DNA of 64,000 nt from Volvox africanus (lineage: Eukaryota > Chlorophyta > Chlorophyceae > Chlamydomonadales > Volvocaceae), in assembly GCA_030268105.1 (NCBI GenBank), contig BSDZ01000013.1, positions 3,639,001 to 3,703,000 on the forward strand, given 5' to 3'. Numbering within the stretch: position 1 is the first letter of the stretch; each line of letters starts with the position of its first letter. Below, in pieces: positions 1 to 13,000 of this stretch. A model generated the notes under the pieces. It was not told the DNA's origin. It did not search any database and saw nothing but the letters and a program-made list of their open reading frames with translations. The position numbers and the translations under genes were made by a program.

Positions 1-816
1 GCGAACGTCGGGATAAGGGTGGTAATAACATGTGCACAATCATAGCAGTATTGCTATGTCGTTGCATACGGGGAGTACTCGGTAAACAGCTACTTACTGA
101 ACTGATCTTGCACAGGTATAAGGCACTCCCTCATCTCTTATGGCTATTATCCAGTGGTCAGTTCTCGAGTTTTCCAATGACCCCTGGCTCCGTTGTTCTT
201 TCCTGTCTGCCTCGCACCCGCTTCCCTCTCTTTCGAACAGGGCGCTGCAATCATGGCGCCCAGGGCGCATCGTATACCTCCTTCCCACCCGGGGTCGCGA
301 GCAGCTGCTGCTCGACCACAAGTCTCAGCGGCTGAGCTTCCGGCCACTGAGATAATAATGGTGTGTACGACAACACGCTCCGGAGGCCGTGCATCAACCT
401 GCATGTGTGGCGTAATTGGGTCCCAAGACATCTTCAATTTGGTAGCAAGAGTGCGGGAGGACAATGAAGACGTCCCATGCGCCTGTCCTCCGCTGATTAT
501 ACCTATATCTACGAAGTCGCATGCTTTGTGCACAATGCACACCGACAAGCCAACCAACGAACGAAGGACCCGTTGACCTGCTGGCTGCTGGCTGCTGCGC
601 AAAAACGAGATGCACACTGTTTTTCATCTGGCGTGAACCGCTCCTCAGTTCCATTCCGAAATCCCACAGTTAATACGCCTTGCTTATCATCGGTTGACGC
701 ATACGACGTATTATTCTTCCAAAGTGATCCATCATCCCCAGTCCTCGTTCCTCTGTTCCTTCCGTAAGTCCATCCTCGCACACAAACACACAACGACACA
801 CAAACACCACACATAC

Positions 817-3800
817 CTGTACCAGTAGCAGGTCCTGCCGTTGCCGGTGAGGTAAGTGGCAGCAATGCGCTGCCCCTCCGCCGCCACCCGGGCAGCTTCC
901 TCGTCGTTTGCCTCAGCCCAGTCCAATTCCCGCAGCACATCCTCTGGGCCGTCAACCTCTTCGTCCCTCCAGAACTCCACCAAGCTCACTCGGTGCTGTA
1001 ACAAGCTGCGGACGAGTGGTAGGAGCCGTTCAAGCAGGGACGGAGGACGGAGGACGAAGAGAGCAGCAGCAGCAGGAATAGGCAGCAATAGGAGAGTGCG
1101 CGGAGTAGTAGGGGTGTGGGAGTAGGGAGAGGAGAAAGGCGGGAAAAAGGGGAAGACTATGGGAGGAAGAGGTAGAGGAGGGATGGGAAGAAAAAGCAGC
1201 AGCCTGTTGTACAGCGTGGGCATGGGCCCATGCGGTCATCGCGTCCATGTTGCACCGTCGCACCACCGCAGGGTGAGCCTCAACAGCGCGTTTGGGCGCT
1301 GCTGTTGGACCACCTGGTGACCAGTACGGGCATCCGGATGAGGCGATCGGGATTCCGGGTGTATACCGGGATATTGGCGCCTCGCAGTATGTCCCTCCCA
1401 CCCTGTATCTTATCCACTGTTTCTTGTCACCACCCCCCTTCTTGCGACTCCATCCTCCTTACACATCAACCCCAATCCTGAACATCTGTTCGTCATTGTG
1501 CATATGATTATTGCCGCCTTTTGACCACACGTGCTTGGTGGTTTTGTGGATGGGCCTACCCAGCCACCCATGACAGTGAGTGGTACACTTGATACCGACC
1601 AGCTGCCCACCTGCCCGACCACCGGCAAGAAACGACAAAACCCGCATGCCTTCAACACACATACACACAAACACAGACCTTCTGTAGTAATATGCGTAGT
1701 ATCCCGACGCCTCTTTGAACACCAAACTGCCAAGAGAGAGGAGCTGCTCCAGCCGGGAGGAAATACTACATCGTGCGGGTAAAGTAGGGTGTACGGAGGT
1801 GGTACGGGGTGTCGGGCGGTAAGGGTTAGGGGTTGGGAGGGGGAATGTGGAGGTGGAGGGGAATCGGCGGGGAAAGGGAAAGATATGATGAGACACGTCG
1901 ATGATGTGCGACGATGTACGAAGCTTTCAAACAACTTGAAAATTAAAACAACCTGATTTGAGGGAGCTGGGAGATACGGATCAGTTCGCGTTTTGGATCG
2001 GATGCCTCAGCCACTAGCGCTAAGCTCTCAGATGCTTGGGGCCTACATCTAACACGAGCTGTCTGCAACAAATAGCGTCCGTCCTATGTATGTGAACGAT
2101 GGCGGAATATCGCCTTCCATGTCCATATCGCATTCCATTTCAGGCACTGTCTGCACCAACACGTTTCCCCAGCACGTCATCAAGAGTTCGTTAGGACTTC
2201 AGTCCGCGACCCTGGCGTTACGAGATTGGATTTGATCCACCAACGAGCCCATCAACAAGACCGTGCCCCAGACTCCACCCACATCGTCACTCTCGGTCAG
2301 CGTTATCACCACCACTGCCGACGGTACAACCCATCAACCTGCACTCCATCCGTTTTCATCCATGCAGCTACATAGGCTAAGACTTGCAGAAACTCCCCCG
2401 CTTGGCTGCTCTCCCGAACCTTCCTGCAAGCAAAAGCCATCGCCTTTGTGCCCATGGACACAAGAGCGCCGGCCCCAATCCGTTTTTCCAAACAGCTCAC
2501 GAAGGTCCCCTGGAATGAGAAGGGTTCCCAACCCCTCATGAAGTATGCGCCTGATTGCGGCCTTGCATCTCTCTGCCGGGCCCTCTATGGGTTGGCCGTC
2601 ACCCGTTTGTGTGCCTTCTCTCATGACCCCACCCCCCATCCCCCATCCCCACGCTCACGCTCACCCCTGGCCATCCAAGTGCGCCAGGTACTTGTAGTGC
2701 GAGTGCCGTAACATGGACACCCGACCTATGAAGGACACGTCCATCCGGGCGGGGTCCTGAGGCACGTCCCGTGGCGGGTCGTGTGGTGTGGGAAGGCAGG
2801 AATCCGAACATCCGAGTATTCGAGGGAAGTGAAAAGCCAAAACCTGCATCCTGAAGGAGCTGTCAGCATCGCGAAAATAAACATGACCACGTGCCAAGGT
2901 GAGTCCATATGATGAGGGAAGGGTGAGGGAGACTTTATGATCTAGGAGCCAGAAGCATTGGACAACGCGGGTAGCTGAACGTTTCCTTCACTTGAACCAG
3001 GGGTGGGCAGCGCTTCGGTTCCGGAGCCACCCTACAATAGTGCGCCCTTGCTGCATACCCTATGTATACCCACCCCTTCCCTTTCGAGGTTATTAGCTCG
3101 AGTTCGTGATTTCCGTCAACTACCCGCCTACTTCCCCCACCTACCCGCCTCCCCCCAAGCTCCTTCATGCAAGCTCAAGCTATCAGCGCGGTGTGGTGCC
3201 CCGAACCTTGGGCACAATCTTGTTGATGAAGAAGTCTCTGAAGGGACAGGTGCGATTTCCCTTGTAGCAGATTCGCCGACCCTCGGGTCCGGCCTTGTAA
3301 GTGAAGATGTCCTCAGATACCCGGTTGGTGCGGTACCGGCTGGGCAAGGTGGAGGGTGTCGAGAGAGGGGAAGGCAAATGAAACGAATCCTGGTCAAGAG
3401 GGGGACCAAAGGAGGTGATTATCGCGTGACACCGCTGCTGCCTGCAGGGTCATGCGGCGTCCCCCCATTCCCTCCCGCACCCATACACACACACATCCCT
3501 ACCTGAACCGTCCGAACAACACGGGCTTGCGGTCCCTCCAGGACATCTTGTTGAACTCCGGAATGGCGGCTAGGAAGGTCTGGTCGTACAGTCTGTTGTA
3601 AAACCGGTTAGTGAAGAGGTTCGGATACCAACAGACATTCATTACCAAACAACAGTAATTGCAGGAGTTACAGGCCTCTGGAGAGGAATGTCGCATCCTG
3701 AGATATTTTGTCTGTGGGTGCTTGCTTGTCTGTTCATGTGCGCGTCAGGTGGGCGCTTCAGCGTCCATACGCAACTAAACGACACCAGTGAACTGGGTCG

Positions 3801-5672
3801 TGTGCACCATGCTGGTGATGGGAAGGTAGCGAGTAGCCAAATCCTGCACCCAACCTTTTTATGGGAACCTACCTCATCGCTGCCCGATAAAATCCCCCGC
3901 TGCCGACCTCTTCCTCCCCGTCCCCAACTGGACAACTTCGGTTCTTCTTTCCCTTCAGGTCGCGCCCAGGACGTGCCGGGTCAGCTGCTCCAGTTACCCC
4001 CATGCCGCACCCCGATCCCCACCAACAGCAACATCACTCTATCAGCTTTTCCAAACCTGAAGTACGTCGCCTGCAGTTTGCAGTCCAAGACTCGCTACAA
4101 ATGCACCTGAAGTCCTTGTTCCATTCATCATTTATATTAAAACCCTGCTGCACATTCACGGGTTTCTCCCAACCACCCGATCATCATATAACACCTGGAG
4201 CTCACCTTCGCAGCCCTCTTGATGCTCACCTGGCGCCCCTTCCCAGACACCCAGAGAGCGCCTTCATCCCTCCCTTATGTGCTTACTTCATATGGAAGTG
4301 GAAGTTTGGGACGAGCAGGAAGTCCGGGAAGAAGTCGCTCTTGCCAATGCCACACACCGGATAAGGCCCCGGCACGAACCCGGGTTCGTAGGATCGTAGC
4401 TCGGACAGCGGGCTGGTGCTGTTCACGAGGAGCGGTGAAACCTGCGGGTGGTAGACTATATCATATATATCATATGCATAACATGTAATGTCTTTTATTT
4501 TGCCTATTATATAAAATTTAATATGACGTATTCGGCATAGGGCATAGGGTATGACCAGCCGCCTGGGGAGCCGCGCAGACACGGTGGTAGACGTGTTATT
4601 TATTGGATGCCCGGGTGATTGGGCCCGGAGGGCGGAGGGCGGTGGTCAGGATGCCCGGGTGATTGGGCCCGGAGGGCGGTGGTCAGGACTCGTAAGTCCT
4701 TGAGTGGCGTTTGAGACAGGAGTAGTTCTGAATTCAATTGCTCCCTCCTTCCTCACAATCCTCACCCCGTCCCGCTCCAGGAACTTTTGAATAAAACCCG
4801 CTTCCTCGTTGGCCCATCAACAATTGGAAGGGCCCAACGAGACTCCGCACCTCCAACCTCTTCGCTTCCCGTTGATCCACTCACGGCACTCTTCCTCCTC
4901 CTCCTTCTCCCCTTCCTCCTCCCCTTTCTCACATATCTGGGTGTGTCGGATGTGGTCAGTACGAAGGCAACATCCGGTAAGGCGGCTCCGAAACTGCTCT
5001 CCAGGTGCAGCATCATCCGCATGTACGCCAGGTGCAGGGGCGCATGGTGGCTGAGATTGCGGAAGTCTGTGGGGGTCAGCAGGTAGGCTGTGCCGCCGAA
5101 GAATCTGTGGGGGTGCCGGGCGGAGGAAAAGGCAGGGCGACAGAGGTCAACGAGTAGGCGGGCGGCTGACGTTTGTGGAATACGCTGCACCAATTGAGGC
5201 GGCCTCATCCTTTCCCATTACGTGCTGCCCAACGACTAGTTTAATAGGGTAAATTCCATGGGACAAGGTTATGACACAAAGAAGCGGCACATAGTGATGT
5301 TTCTGCTCACCCGACAGTTAGGCCACGCATGTGCACACTTCCAAATCGCGCGGACATGTAAAGCGTAGAGTTGAGGGAGATGCCGAGCTTTCGAGAGTAT
5401 TGGAGATCTCGCGCTATTTGGATAAAGGTGGGTTCATAGCGGCTGCAGTCCAGAGTAGTGTAGTTGAAAGGCCGTTCTATGTCCGTCCCCATGGGCGTAG
5501 ACTGCCCGGCACTGTCCAACGCGCCTGTGTTCGTCGCCCCAACATCTTCGTCGTCGCTCTTCAGGCTCCTTAGGGCGAAATCAGATGCTGTATGGGGCTT
5601 GTATGTGGCAATGAGCTGGGCTGCTCCACCTAAAAACAAAATTGCTGCGAGAGGACACGCCCAAGGGCGCAT
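817..5672 (-). CDS. GT90 (CAP10-like) glycosyltransferase, 8 exons, 3' end unresolved
   Basis: Exons read on the minus strand, with matching GT/AG sites and phases: 5672-5311, 5104-4933, 4441-4287, 3592-3503, 3339-3207, 2756-2665, 1765-1679, 1005-817. They give about 427 codons. The start has a hydrophobic signal/anchor segment (residues 5-20). Family-like blocks follow: FFGGTAYLLTP (about 122), LPDVAFVLTTSDTP (about 163-176), a PVCGIGKSDFFPDF/VPNFHFHM block (200-230), WRDRKPVLFGRFS (about 248-260), HYKYLAHLDGQG joined to SSRLEQLLSLGSLVFKE (about 325-355), and a C-terminal helix ending TCYWYR. This order matches CAP10/GT90 enzymes, which transfer sugars to glycoproteins in the secretory pathway; donor and acceptor are unknown here. 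A possible last exon ends at TGA 253-251, but its acceptor is weak and no TGTAA signal follows within the window. Family assignment is confident, exon ends less so. Confidence 0.78.
4606..4688. repeat. two-unit minisatellite in GT90 intron 2
   Basis: Two tandem units, each beginning GATGCCCGGGTGATTGGG and ending GGCGGTGGTCAGG. The second is 7 bp shorter. The unit is the same as that of the large array at 31952-32915. It lies in the intron between 4932 and 4442. Confidence 0.85.
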
Positions 5673-8600
5673 CCTACACCGCGATGGATTTTAAATGATT
5701 GATCAATCTTAATTGCTTGTTTCAATAGGTGGATTCTGCGCAACTTCAATGAGATGATCTAATTTCAACACACCATCTGAAGAAAACACTTTTGTAAAAG
5801 AGATACCGATATCGATGCATGTGTGCGAAAGATGAAATGAAATCATAAGCTTACTCTCGCTTTCTGCAATCGCAGCGACAGCATGCTAAAACGGCTAGTA
5901 TGATGTTCTGTCGGTAACAGTTTTGGGTAATAATGACGTTCAAACGTTACAACGATTCGCATAATGAACTGCCGACTGCAGCATGATTTCGCACAACGGG
6001 ACAAGATGCCGATGACAAATTCGTTGTACAGCCCCCACGGTACGGTCCCCGCGGTACGGTCCCCACGGTACGGTCCCCAAAGAATTTCCAGGCAGAACGA
6101 ACCTAAACGCTACCAGACCAGAACCGGATACAAGGGCGGGCCTGTCGCAATCGAGTTTTGGGAAGTATGTCGGAGATAGTGCTGAAGCAAATATGGGCTA
6201 GTGTATCCCCTAAGATGGCCCTGAAAGTTAGTTAGGGTGGCATGATTACTAATCAGCGATCTCAACTTCGATCCAGGCTGCCACCGTCTTGTTCCTGAAC
6301 GAGAATTGGGGTGCGTGGTTAAGGATCTGCAGGGCCCCCAGCGAGAGTATGAGCAGCAGGTATAGCGCGGCTCTTCAATCCATGTCCTTGTCCGCCCTCA
6401 CTGACAGGACTCATCGACCGGACAGTTAAGTGCTCTGCCCGGGAAGTCCGAACCCTAATGCAGTGCGGGGTGCTTAGAGACCCACCAAAAGGCTAGTAGA
6501 TGGTCCAATCGAGTTTGGCACATGGATATAGGGGCCGCAGAGATGAAGCGGATCTGCGAAATCAAACAACCCAGTGAACCTTAGTGGCCTCAAAAAGGGG
6601 GTACGCGCACAGTAGTGTATAATTGACCCCGGGGTTTCCCTATAACACTCGCCAGCCTAAGCGAGGGGGGCCAACCATTATAATAATGAAAAAGGCACGC
6701 TAGTGTTGTGAGTTACTTGTATGAAAGTGGCAGTGCAATGGAGGAATGTGGAAAGACAAAAAGACGCTCTATGGACAGCTGGATGCATCTCGTTGGTCCA
6801 GAAAGGGAGCAAACCTGGAAACGTTAACACAATGTCAAGTGAACCGATTGATCGATGTATGAAGGGATGTTAACATGACCAACCCAGCCCCTCGCTCCCA
6901 AGTCATATATGGAATACAACAGTCTGCTTGCTGCTGCATGCACTCTGGCCACGCCATCTCTCGTAATCCCAAGCAAGCAGAGTGAGCTTGTAGGTCCATG
7001 CCAGACAGATGTAGGTCCAGGCCAGGCACCGTGCGTGGTATTGATTTCAGGAGGACTGAAAGGCAGCAGTTCATCGGACCACCCTAGCTAGTCACTTCCC
7101 CATTCTTCGCGGTTGACTTCGTTAGGCAGGCTGGCTCTGGGCCCAGGCGGGACCCTGGGATGACCGGGATAATGACGGGACTCCAGGGATCTTCGTTGGG
7201 GCATTCTGTAGATGCTGCCATTACATCTCGTGGATCCCTGGACTCCGCAGAATCCTGTTGCCATCATTATTATTACCCCAGAAGCTGCTTTCTTTTCGGC
7301 CACTATCCCAGAGTCCCCAGAGCCCCTTCCGTTGTCAACACTGACCTGGTGTCTATCCGGCCACTCTCCAAGAGTCCCTCCATGGAGTCCTTTGCAATCT
7401 TCTGAAGACTGCCATTACTCTAATCTGTTTCCCTGAATGCCAGTTTCTCGCTCTGTTCCACCATCCATGTTATGGCCGTCTTCTTCAGGTGACTATCTGT
7501 GGCCCACGGCGGCAAGGTCCGCCCCAGAGCACCGTGGTCCACACGCACTGCCAACTACCGGCTGGGCTAAGGAAGGGCTAAATACGTCTGACTAAGCCTA
7601 AAAAGGCCTGACTGGCCTGCCAAAGCGAATTAGCTAGTCCAGCTCGTAGTTGCTTGGCAGGGAAGGAACGAATTTCCGTCCAGGCATAACCCTCCTTAAT
7701 CTTATAACGAGCCCAAACCAGGTGCCTTTGGGCGTTTGGGGTCCAGAAGGAACCAAATTGGGCGTGAGATAGACCCTCTTGCTTGGGTTCATCCAGAACG
7801 GACAAAACCGGAGAAAAGACCGCGCGTATGCATGCACATATATGGGCGGGTATACGTATATATGTCGGTATGTAACCCCGAATTTTACAGAAATGCAGGA
7901 AGGTCGAATTTTAAATAAATGAAGCCAGCATCATGTATGTATGTATGTAGCAACGTTCAATACACATCACGAAGTAGCTAGTTGAGGCGAATGGATATAT
8001 GCACACTCGTATTCATGCGGTTCAGGCACCGATGGATGCAGGACAGAAGCAGGACGGACAAAATCATCAGGGGACTACGTAAATCCTAGTAAGACTCACA
8101 GCTAGCAGAGCCTGAAGGCGTCGATGTGTGATGCATCGATGTGCAGAAACGGCTGAAAGTTCCCGCCCTCAGGGACCTTATGTAGAGGAATATGTTGACA
8201 TGGAATGCGGCTAGTTGAAGTTAAATTGGGGCGAGGACGACGGTATACATGTAGTTTGAGCATTACAATCACATCCGTCGACAACGTCAACATCAAACGG
8301 ATCCCTACATGACTGCGAACCCAGCCAGTAGCGCCCAGCCATCACACATGCAATATCTTCCTTTTAAAAATTGAGCTTCGACGCATGTGTGAGAAGAACA
8401 AATCGAATAGTACGCGGGCGGCGGTTATATTTTTGGACTGTCACCGACGCAAGCCGATGAATTCGCGCACAGCGCTGCTTGGTGTGAGGTAGGTCCTCAA
8501 CCTAGGTCCTCAACCTCCGAGTCCCGCGCCGCGGGCATAAATGTGAGGGAAAACGAAATAAAGATACAACAATAATGAGGCAAATAGAAGCCGGACAATT

Positions 8601-10089
8601 GTCTTCATTTATATTATTATTCTTAGCTCACAATAATGATCCCGGCATCGATTGCAGCAGATCTTTGGAAATCTTAATAAGGGCGATCGATGCTGGCAAC
8701 GAAGCCGTCCAACAAATCTTAATACATTTAATTGAATCGCGGCTTGGATGCATATGTACCGACGACAGACTTGGATGCATGTCTCCAGCAAGGCCGCTGG
8801 GCGCCAGTTTCGCCAGTTGACCCTTTTTCCTACATAGTAGACAAGTTCCTACAAAATTGCAGGATTATTTGTTATTAGCGCCAACAGGCACCTTTGGACT
8901 TAACGAATAACTAATAAGCAGCTCCAACACTACGTAAGGTCGACTAAATGGCTGCTTACTTAGGTTGGTCGAAAGAGCTGAAGTAAATGCCGTACGCAAA
9001 AAGGTAAATACAATATGATTGCACTTGATTTATACTATCTCTCCTGTGGCCTGCTGCTTCCCATCCCTAAAATCCTATGACAGCCATGGCTGCAGCAGCA
9101 TGCACCATGCTCGACTTTCGTCATACAGTATGTACTGCTGGGCGACAAGGTACGATACGGCTGGCGGGTTCACATTTTTCTATAGAGGTAGCTTAGTTTA
9201 TGAGTAAAATGGCTCCAAAACTTTTTACGAAGTGCATGAAAATGCTCGGGCATGAGCAATTTATCGAATGGCACGCATGGCTCTCGCTGCGTGGAGGTTC
9301 GCAAGCCGTTTCTTTCAAACGAACGGTCTGCCTGCCTCCCCTGATCTTTAAACATCTTTGAAACTAACTTTTTTCTTGATGATGGTTCACTTGTAACAAT
9401 GCTGTCCTCAGAGCAATCCATAGATGTGTGATAGATGGCAGGTCTCGGCGTGTGCAGCAGCAACAGATAGAGCGCTGATAATATAAATGTTAAAAGGTCA
9501 AACGAAATTAAGTCACATGAGTTTGTACTTTGTTTCATGCTGGCGCCATGATGTGTGCTGCAGCGGTTACGGTAGGCGAACGAAAATCCGTAAATAATAA
9601 AACTTCACTACATGCGTTACACATCGGAAAGCCGTACGCTCGGCCGGGCCGAAGGTCGGCCGAATCAGACTTACTACTGCAATGTTGGATCATAATATGT
9701 CTCAGGCAGCGAGCATCCACACACCGCAGTAGGCATTTGGGCGCCGTGATGACTCGGCAAGTGTGATAAACTTTTTGTCAGTAACGGTGTACGGCGGCAG
9801 CTGGAAAGAACGGCGATATAAACTCCACACACGCAAATAATGGCTGCTTCCTCGTTCTGCGGCGGCGGACTCGAAAGGTGATCTGCTGACAAGTGAGCGC
9901 ATTAATAATACCTAATCGAGAAAGCAGTTCAGCACTTAATAAATATCTGTCGGTGCCCTATTCGGGACGCACCGCAACTAAACTTGCTTGCCCGACACGA
10001 AGAGTCAACATCTACATATAGCAGAATCTCCTACGGGTCCGCATTCATCTTAGCCGCTACGCGACGGACGGCCACGGCTGCTGGGAATA
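5673..10089. other. intergenic region, no gene recognised
   Basis: This is the shared 5' side of the minus-strand GT90 gene and the plus-strand pherophorin gene, so it should hold both promoters. No clear TATA box or conserved site could be assigned. It contains one copy of a dispersed repeat (6203-6700), a short CCCACGGTACGGTCC triplication near 6034-6076 and scattered small open frames with no recognisable domain. The longest is a minus-strand 122-codon frame at 9538-9170 with a hydrophobic start, which I do not recognise and do not call a gene. Confidence 0.5.
6203..6700 (+). repeat. dispersed repeat R1, copy 1
   Basis: It shares ordered blocks with 12450-12885 and 17930-18272, for example AAGGATCTGCAGG, GTCCTTGTCC, GCAGAG and a GAAATCAAACA/CCCAG block. 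This copy also retains the right end, a CCCCGGGGTTTCCC block followed by CGCCAGCCTAAGCG and then AT-rich simple sequence. That end recurs at 18731-18780. No coding capacity is seen. It may be a SINE or MITE. Confidence 0.7.
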
Positions 10090-13000
10090 TTGCAGTTGCT
10101 GGCAATAATGTATTATTATTGTATTGCGCGCCATTGGCGCGCAGCGCTCCTTATCATAGCCCTCTCTGCTTCAGCTGCTCCGTTGGGCGCCTTTGCCAGC
10201 CACTTCCGGGCCGGCATCATCAGCTACGCACCCAACAGCCAAGACCCCACACTCCTGGATGTTTCAGTGACCACAAGCTGGGCGTAAGTTCTGATGACTG
10301 TTCATGCACTGTTCATTCGTTACTAATTCGTGACGACAGAGAAAGTGGTGTATCGCAATAGTGTACGCCTAGGGCTGCTCACGCATTACCGACGGAAACG
10401 TTCCGGAATATCCGGTTCTCCTACCTGCTGTCTGCCGGCGAACCTGTTGCCTTGCTGCCAATCTTATAACCTACTCCATATGCATGGTCAAACGGGCCAT
10501 CTCGCTCCGTTCGTCGCTCCGTTAGGTCAATTCGTGGGGAAGTTTCGTTACTTACTACGTGATTGTAATATGCTGGTTTACTCGGGCGCAGGTACACCGA
10601 CTATCTCTATATTTACCTATGGACTGCTCCTACCGGTAATAGTTATATATTCTCCACCAGCAGCAACGACGTCGTGGGATCCGGCACCGACGCACTAGGC
10701 AACTACTATGTTACACTCAGGTAGGTGGGACCCTCCAGGGATCCTCAACGCGCGCGCAGCTTGTTAGGGCTGGTTCGAATCCCTATATCGTGAAGGAATG
10801 CTCCTGTTGTCGTCATTCTTTCAACGAACCACACGTGCTAATCAATTGCTTGTCACAGGCCGTTCCCAGCGTGGTAATCAATAGTACGGTCGCTTTCGTC
10901 CATTTATTAGAAAAAGATATTCTTCCTGCTGGGTGTTGGGTCTTAACGCGTTCTTCATTCGCTCCGTTTTTACGCTTACTTATTTAGGGCTTCCAGCCAT
11001 GTATGAAAGTTGCAAAATCATGTGCCGTATTGCCTGAACCTTTGACCTCCTGCGTACGGCCATCGTGCCGCCTGCTGCTGACATGCAAGGCCGTCAACCC
11101 GTCAGTGCTTTCACATTCATAAACATGCGTGTTAATATTTGAGCGTCGCTCTGTCAGTCACTATCTACTATCAGTAGATTGCTGTTTTCTGTCGTAGCTG
11201 TCACAGATGAAGTCTGGTCTCCGCAATTTATTAAGTCTGAGCAATTCTTAAAATGTTGGATAATGAAATATTGTCGGAAAGCATTTCACAGACACGTCCA
11301 TGTGGCTGCTGCACGATGTCGCGGTCTGGAAATAGATGTCCTGAATCGAGATGTAATTATGGAGGTGTATACGTGTCCGGAATATACCTGCAATACTTCT
11401 ACATAAATGGGACACAGATTTGAAAGCAAATAAAATCATCCGCTATTTAGTTGCAGGGGGCGGGTTGGGAAGAAGGCAAACTAAAGCTCTAATTTATTAA
11501 AGCTTATTTATACCTTCGCCACTTGCACTTTTACCTAGATGAAATGCTATATATCATGTATTATTATTTAATCTACGATGCTTATCTACTTAGCCTCAAC
11601 AAATTGCGCGCGCAACGCGAACGTGAACGCCGCGCATCGCGAACGCGGTGCCAACGCAAACCTGAACAACGTGCCGTATGAAACGTGCCGCGGCCTGGTG
11701 AGAACACGAACTTGGATGCAAACACTGAACCGCGTTCACGTTAGCGTTCGCACGGAGGACGGGGGCCGTGGGCCGGGGATGCGGACGGGGGACGCGGGAT
11801 GGACGGGGGACAGGGGACGCAGTTGGGGGACGTGGGCGGGGGACATAGGGCATAGGTGGGATGGGGGATGCGGGACGCGAACTGTGTGTGACACTGGGAC
11901 TGTGTACACGCTCCCCTGTGCGTGCGTGTGTCTACAAATGTGCGTGTGCATGTGTGTATGTGTTTGCATGTGTGTGTGTGTGTGCGCGTGTGCACGCCTG
12001 TAAACCCCTCAATGTCTAAACTGTACCCAAGCTATCCTATTGCACAGATATTGGGGGCCCTGCCATTTTTCCGGCTTCAAGGGAGCCGACACCAACCCTT
12101 GTCAAATTGCTCCCTATTTTATGGCTTGGATATTTAGTACAAGTACATCTAGAACAGTGCGAACCTATAATTAATTTGGAAATTGGGCGGGAGGTGGGAG
12201 GTTCATGACCGCCATCGGCATCACCGCCATTCTAGAGCAAAGGGAGAAAGGAAATATATCGACTAGTACTAAATCACTGATGCTCTGCGACGGCGGATAC
12301 CAAATGATTTTTACTTAAGACATGCTATAGACCAGAGCAGATGCTTTGCTCTGATATACCTTGTGTCTTTATGCAGATTGTGTTGTACGTGTCTCAGCTT
12401 TAGTACATCTATCGCGCGGCCAAATTAGCATGCAGGATATCTAATACATTCTGTCCTCCCCTGAGATGGTCCTGAGAGTCTGGGTCTCATGAATACTTGT
12501 AGCCGGTCGAAAGTTTGATCCGGACTGTCAACGGATTGTTTTATAACGAGAACCGGGATGGTAAGGGATCTGCAGGGGCCCCAGAGAGACCATAAGTAGC
12601 AGAGATAGCACAACAGAGAAAGCACAACTCTTCAGTTTTGTCCCTGTCCGCCCTCACTGGCAGGACCCTTTGACGGTTAAATGGGTCATCTAGGAAGTTT
12701 GGGAAGTGTGAACTCATGGTCCCTGCGGGGAGCCTTGTGGTACCGCGGGGTAGGCTTGATACCCATCTTAAGCAGGTGGTCCCATTGGGACTGGCACGTG
12801 GATAGGGTCCGCAGAGAGCAGACGAATATGTGAAATCAAACAGCCCAGCAGTGAACCCTAGGGGCCTCATAATGATGGGGTGCAGCTCTTGTGTGGATAT
12901 TAACTTCATTCCCATTCTGCATTACTGTATGTATTTGGTGTTACACTAGATGTGGGCGAATTGCCCTGTCTGTCAGTCAGCCTGTCTGTGTGTCTGTCTG

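Noticed and set aside
6028..6080. Possible regulatory array of GGTACGGTCCCC motifs
   Set aside because: Three short near-identical units without any adjacent gene start; simple duplication is enough to explain it.
10770..10790. GGTTCGAATCCC B-box-like motif
   Set aside because: No A box or cloverleaf upstream, and it falls just after a pherophorin donor site.
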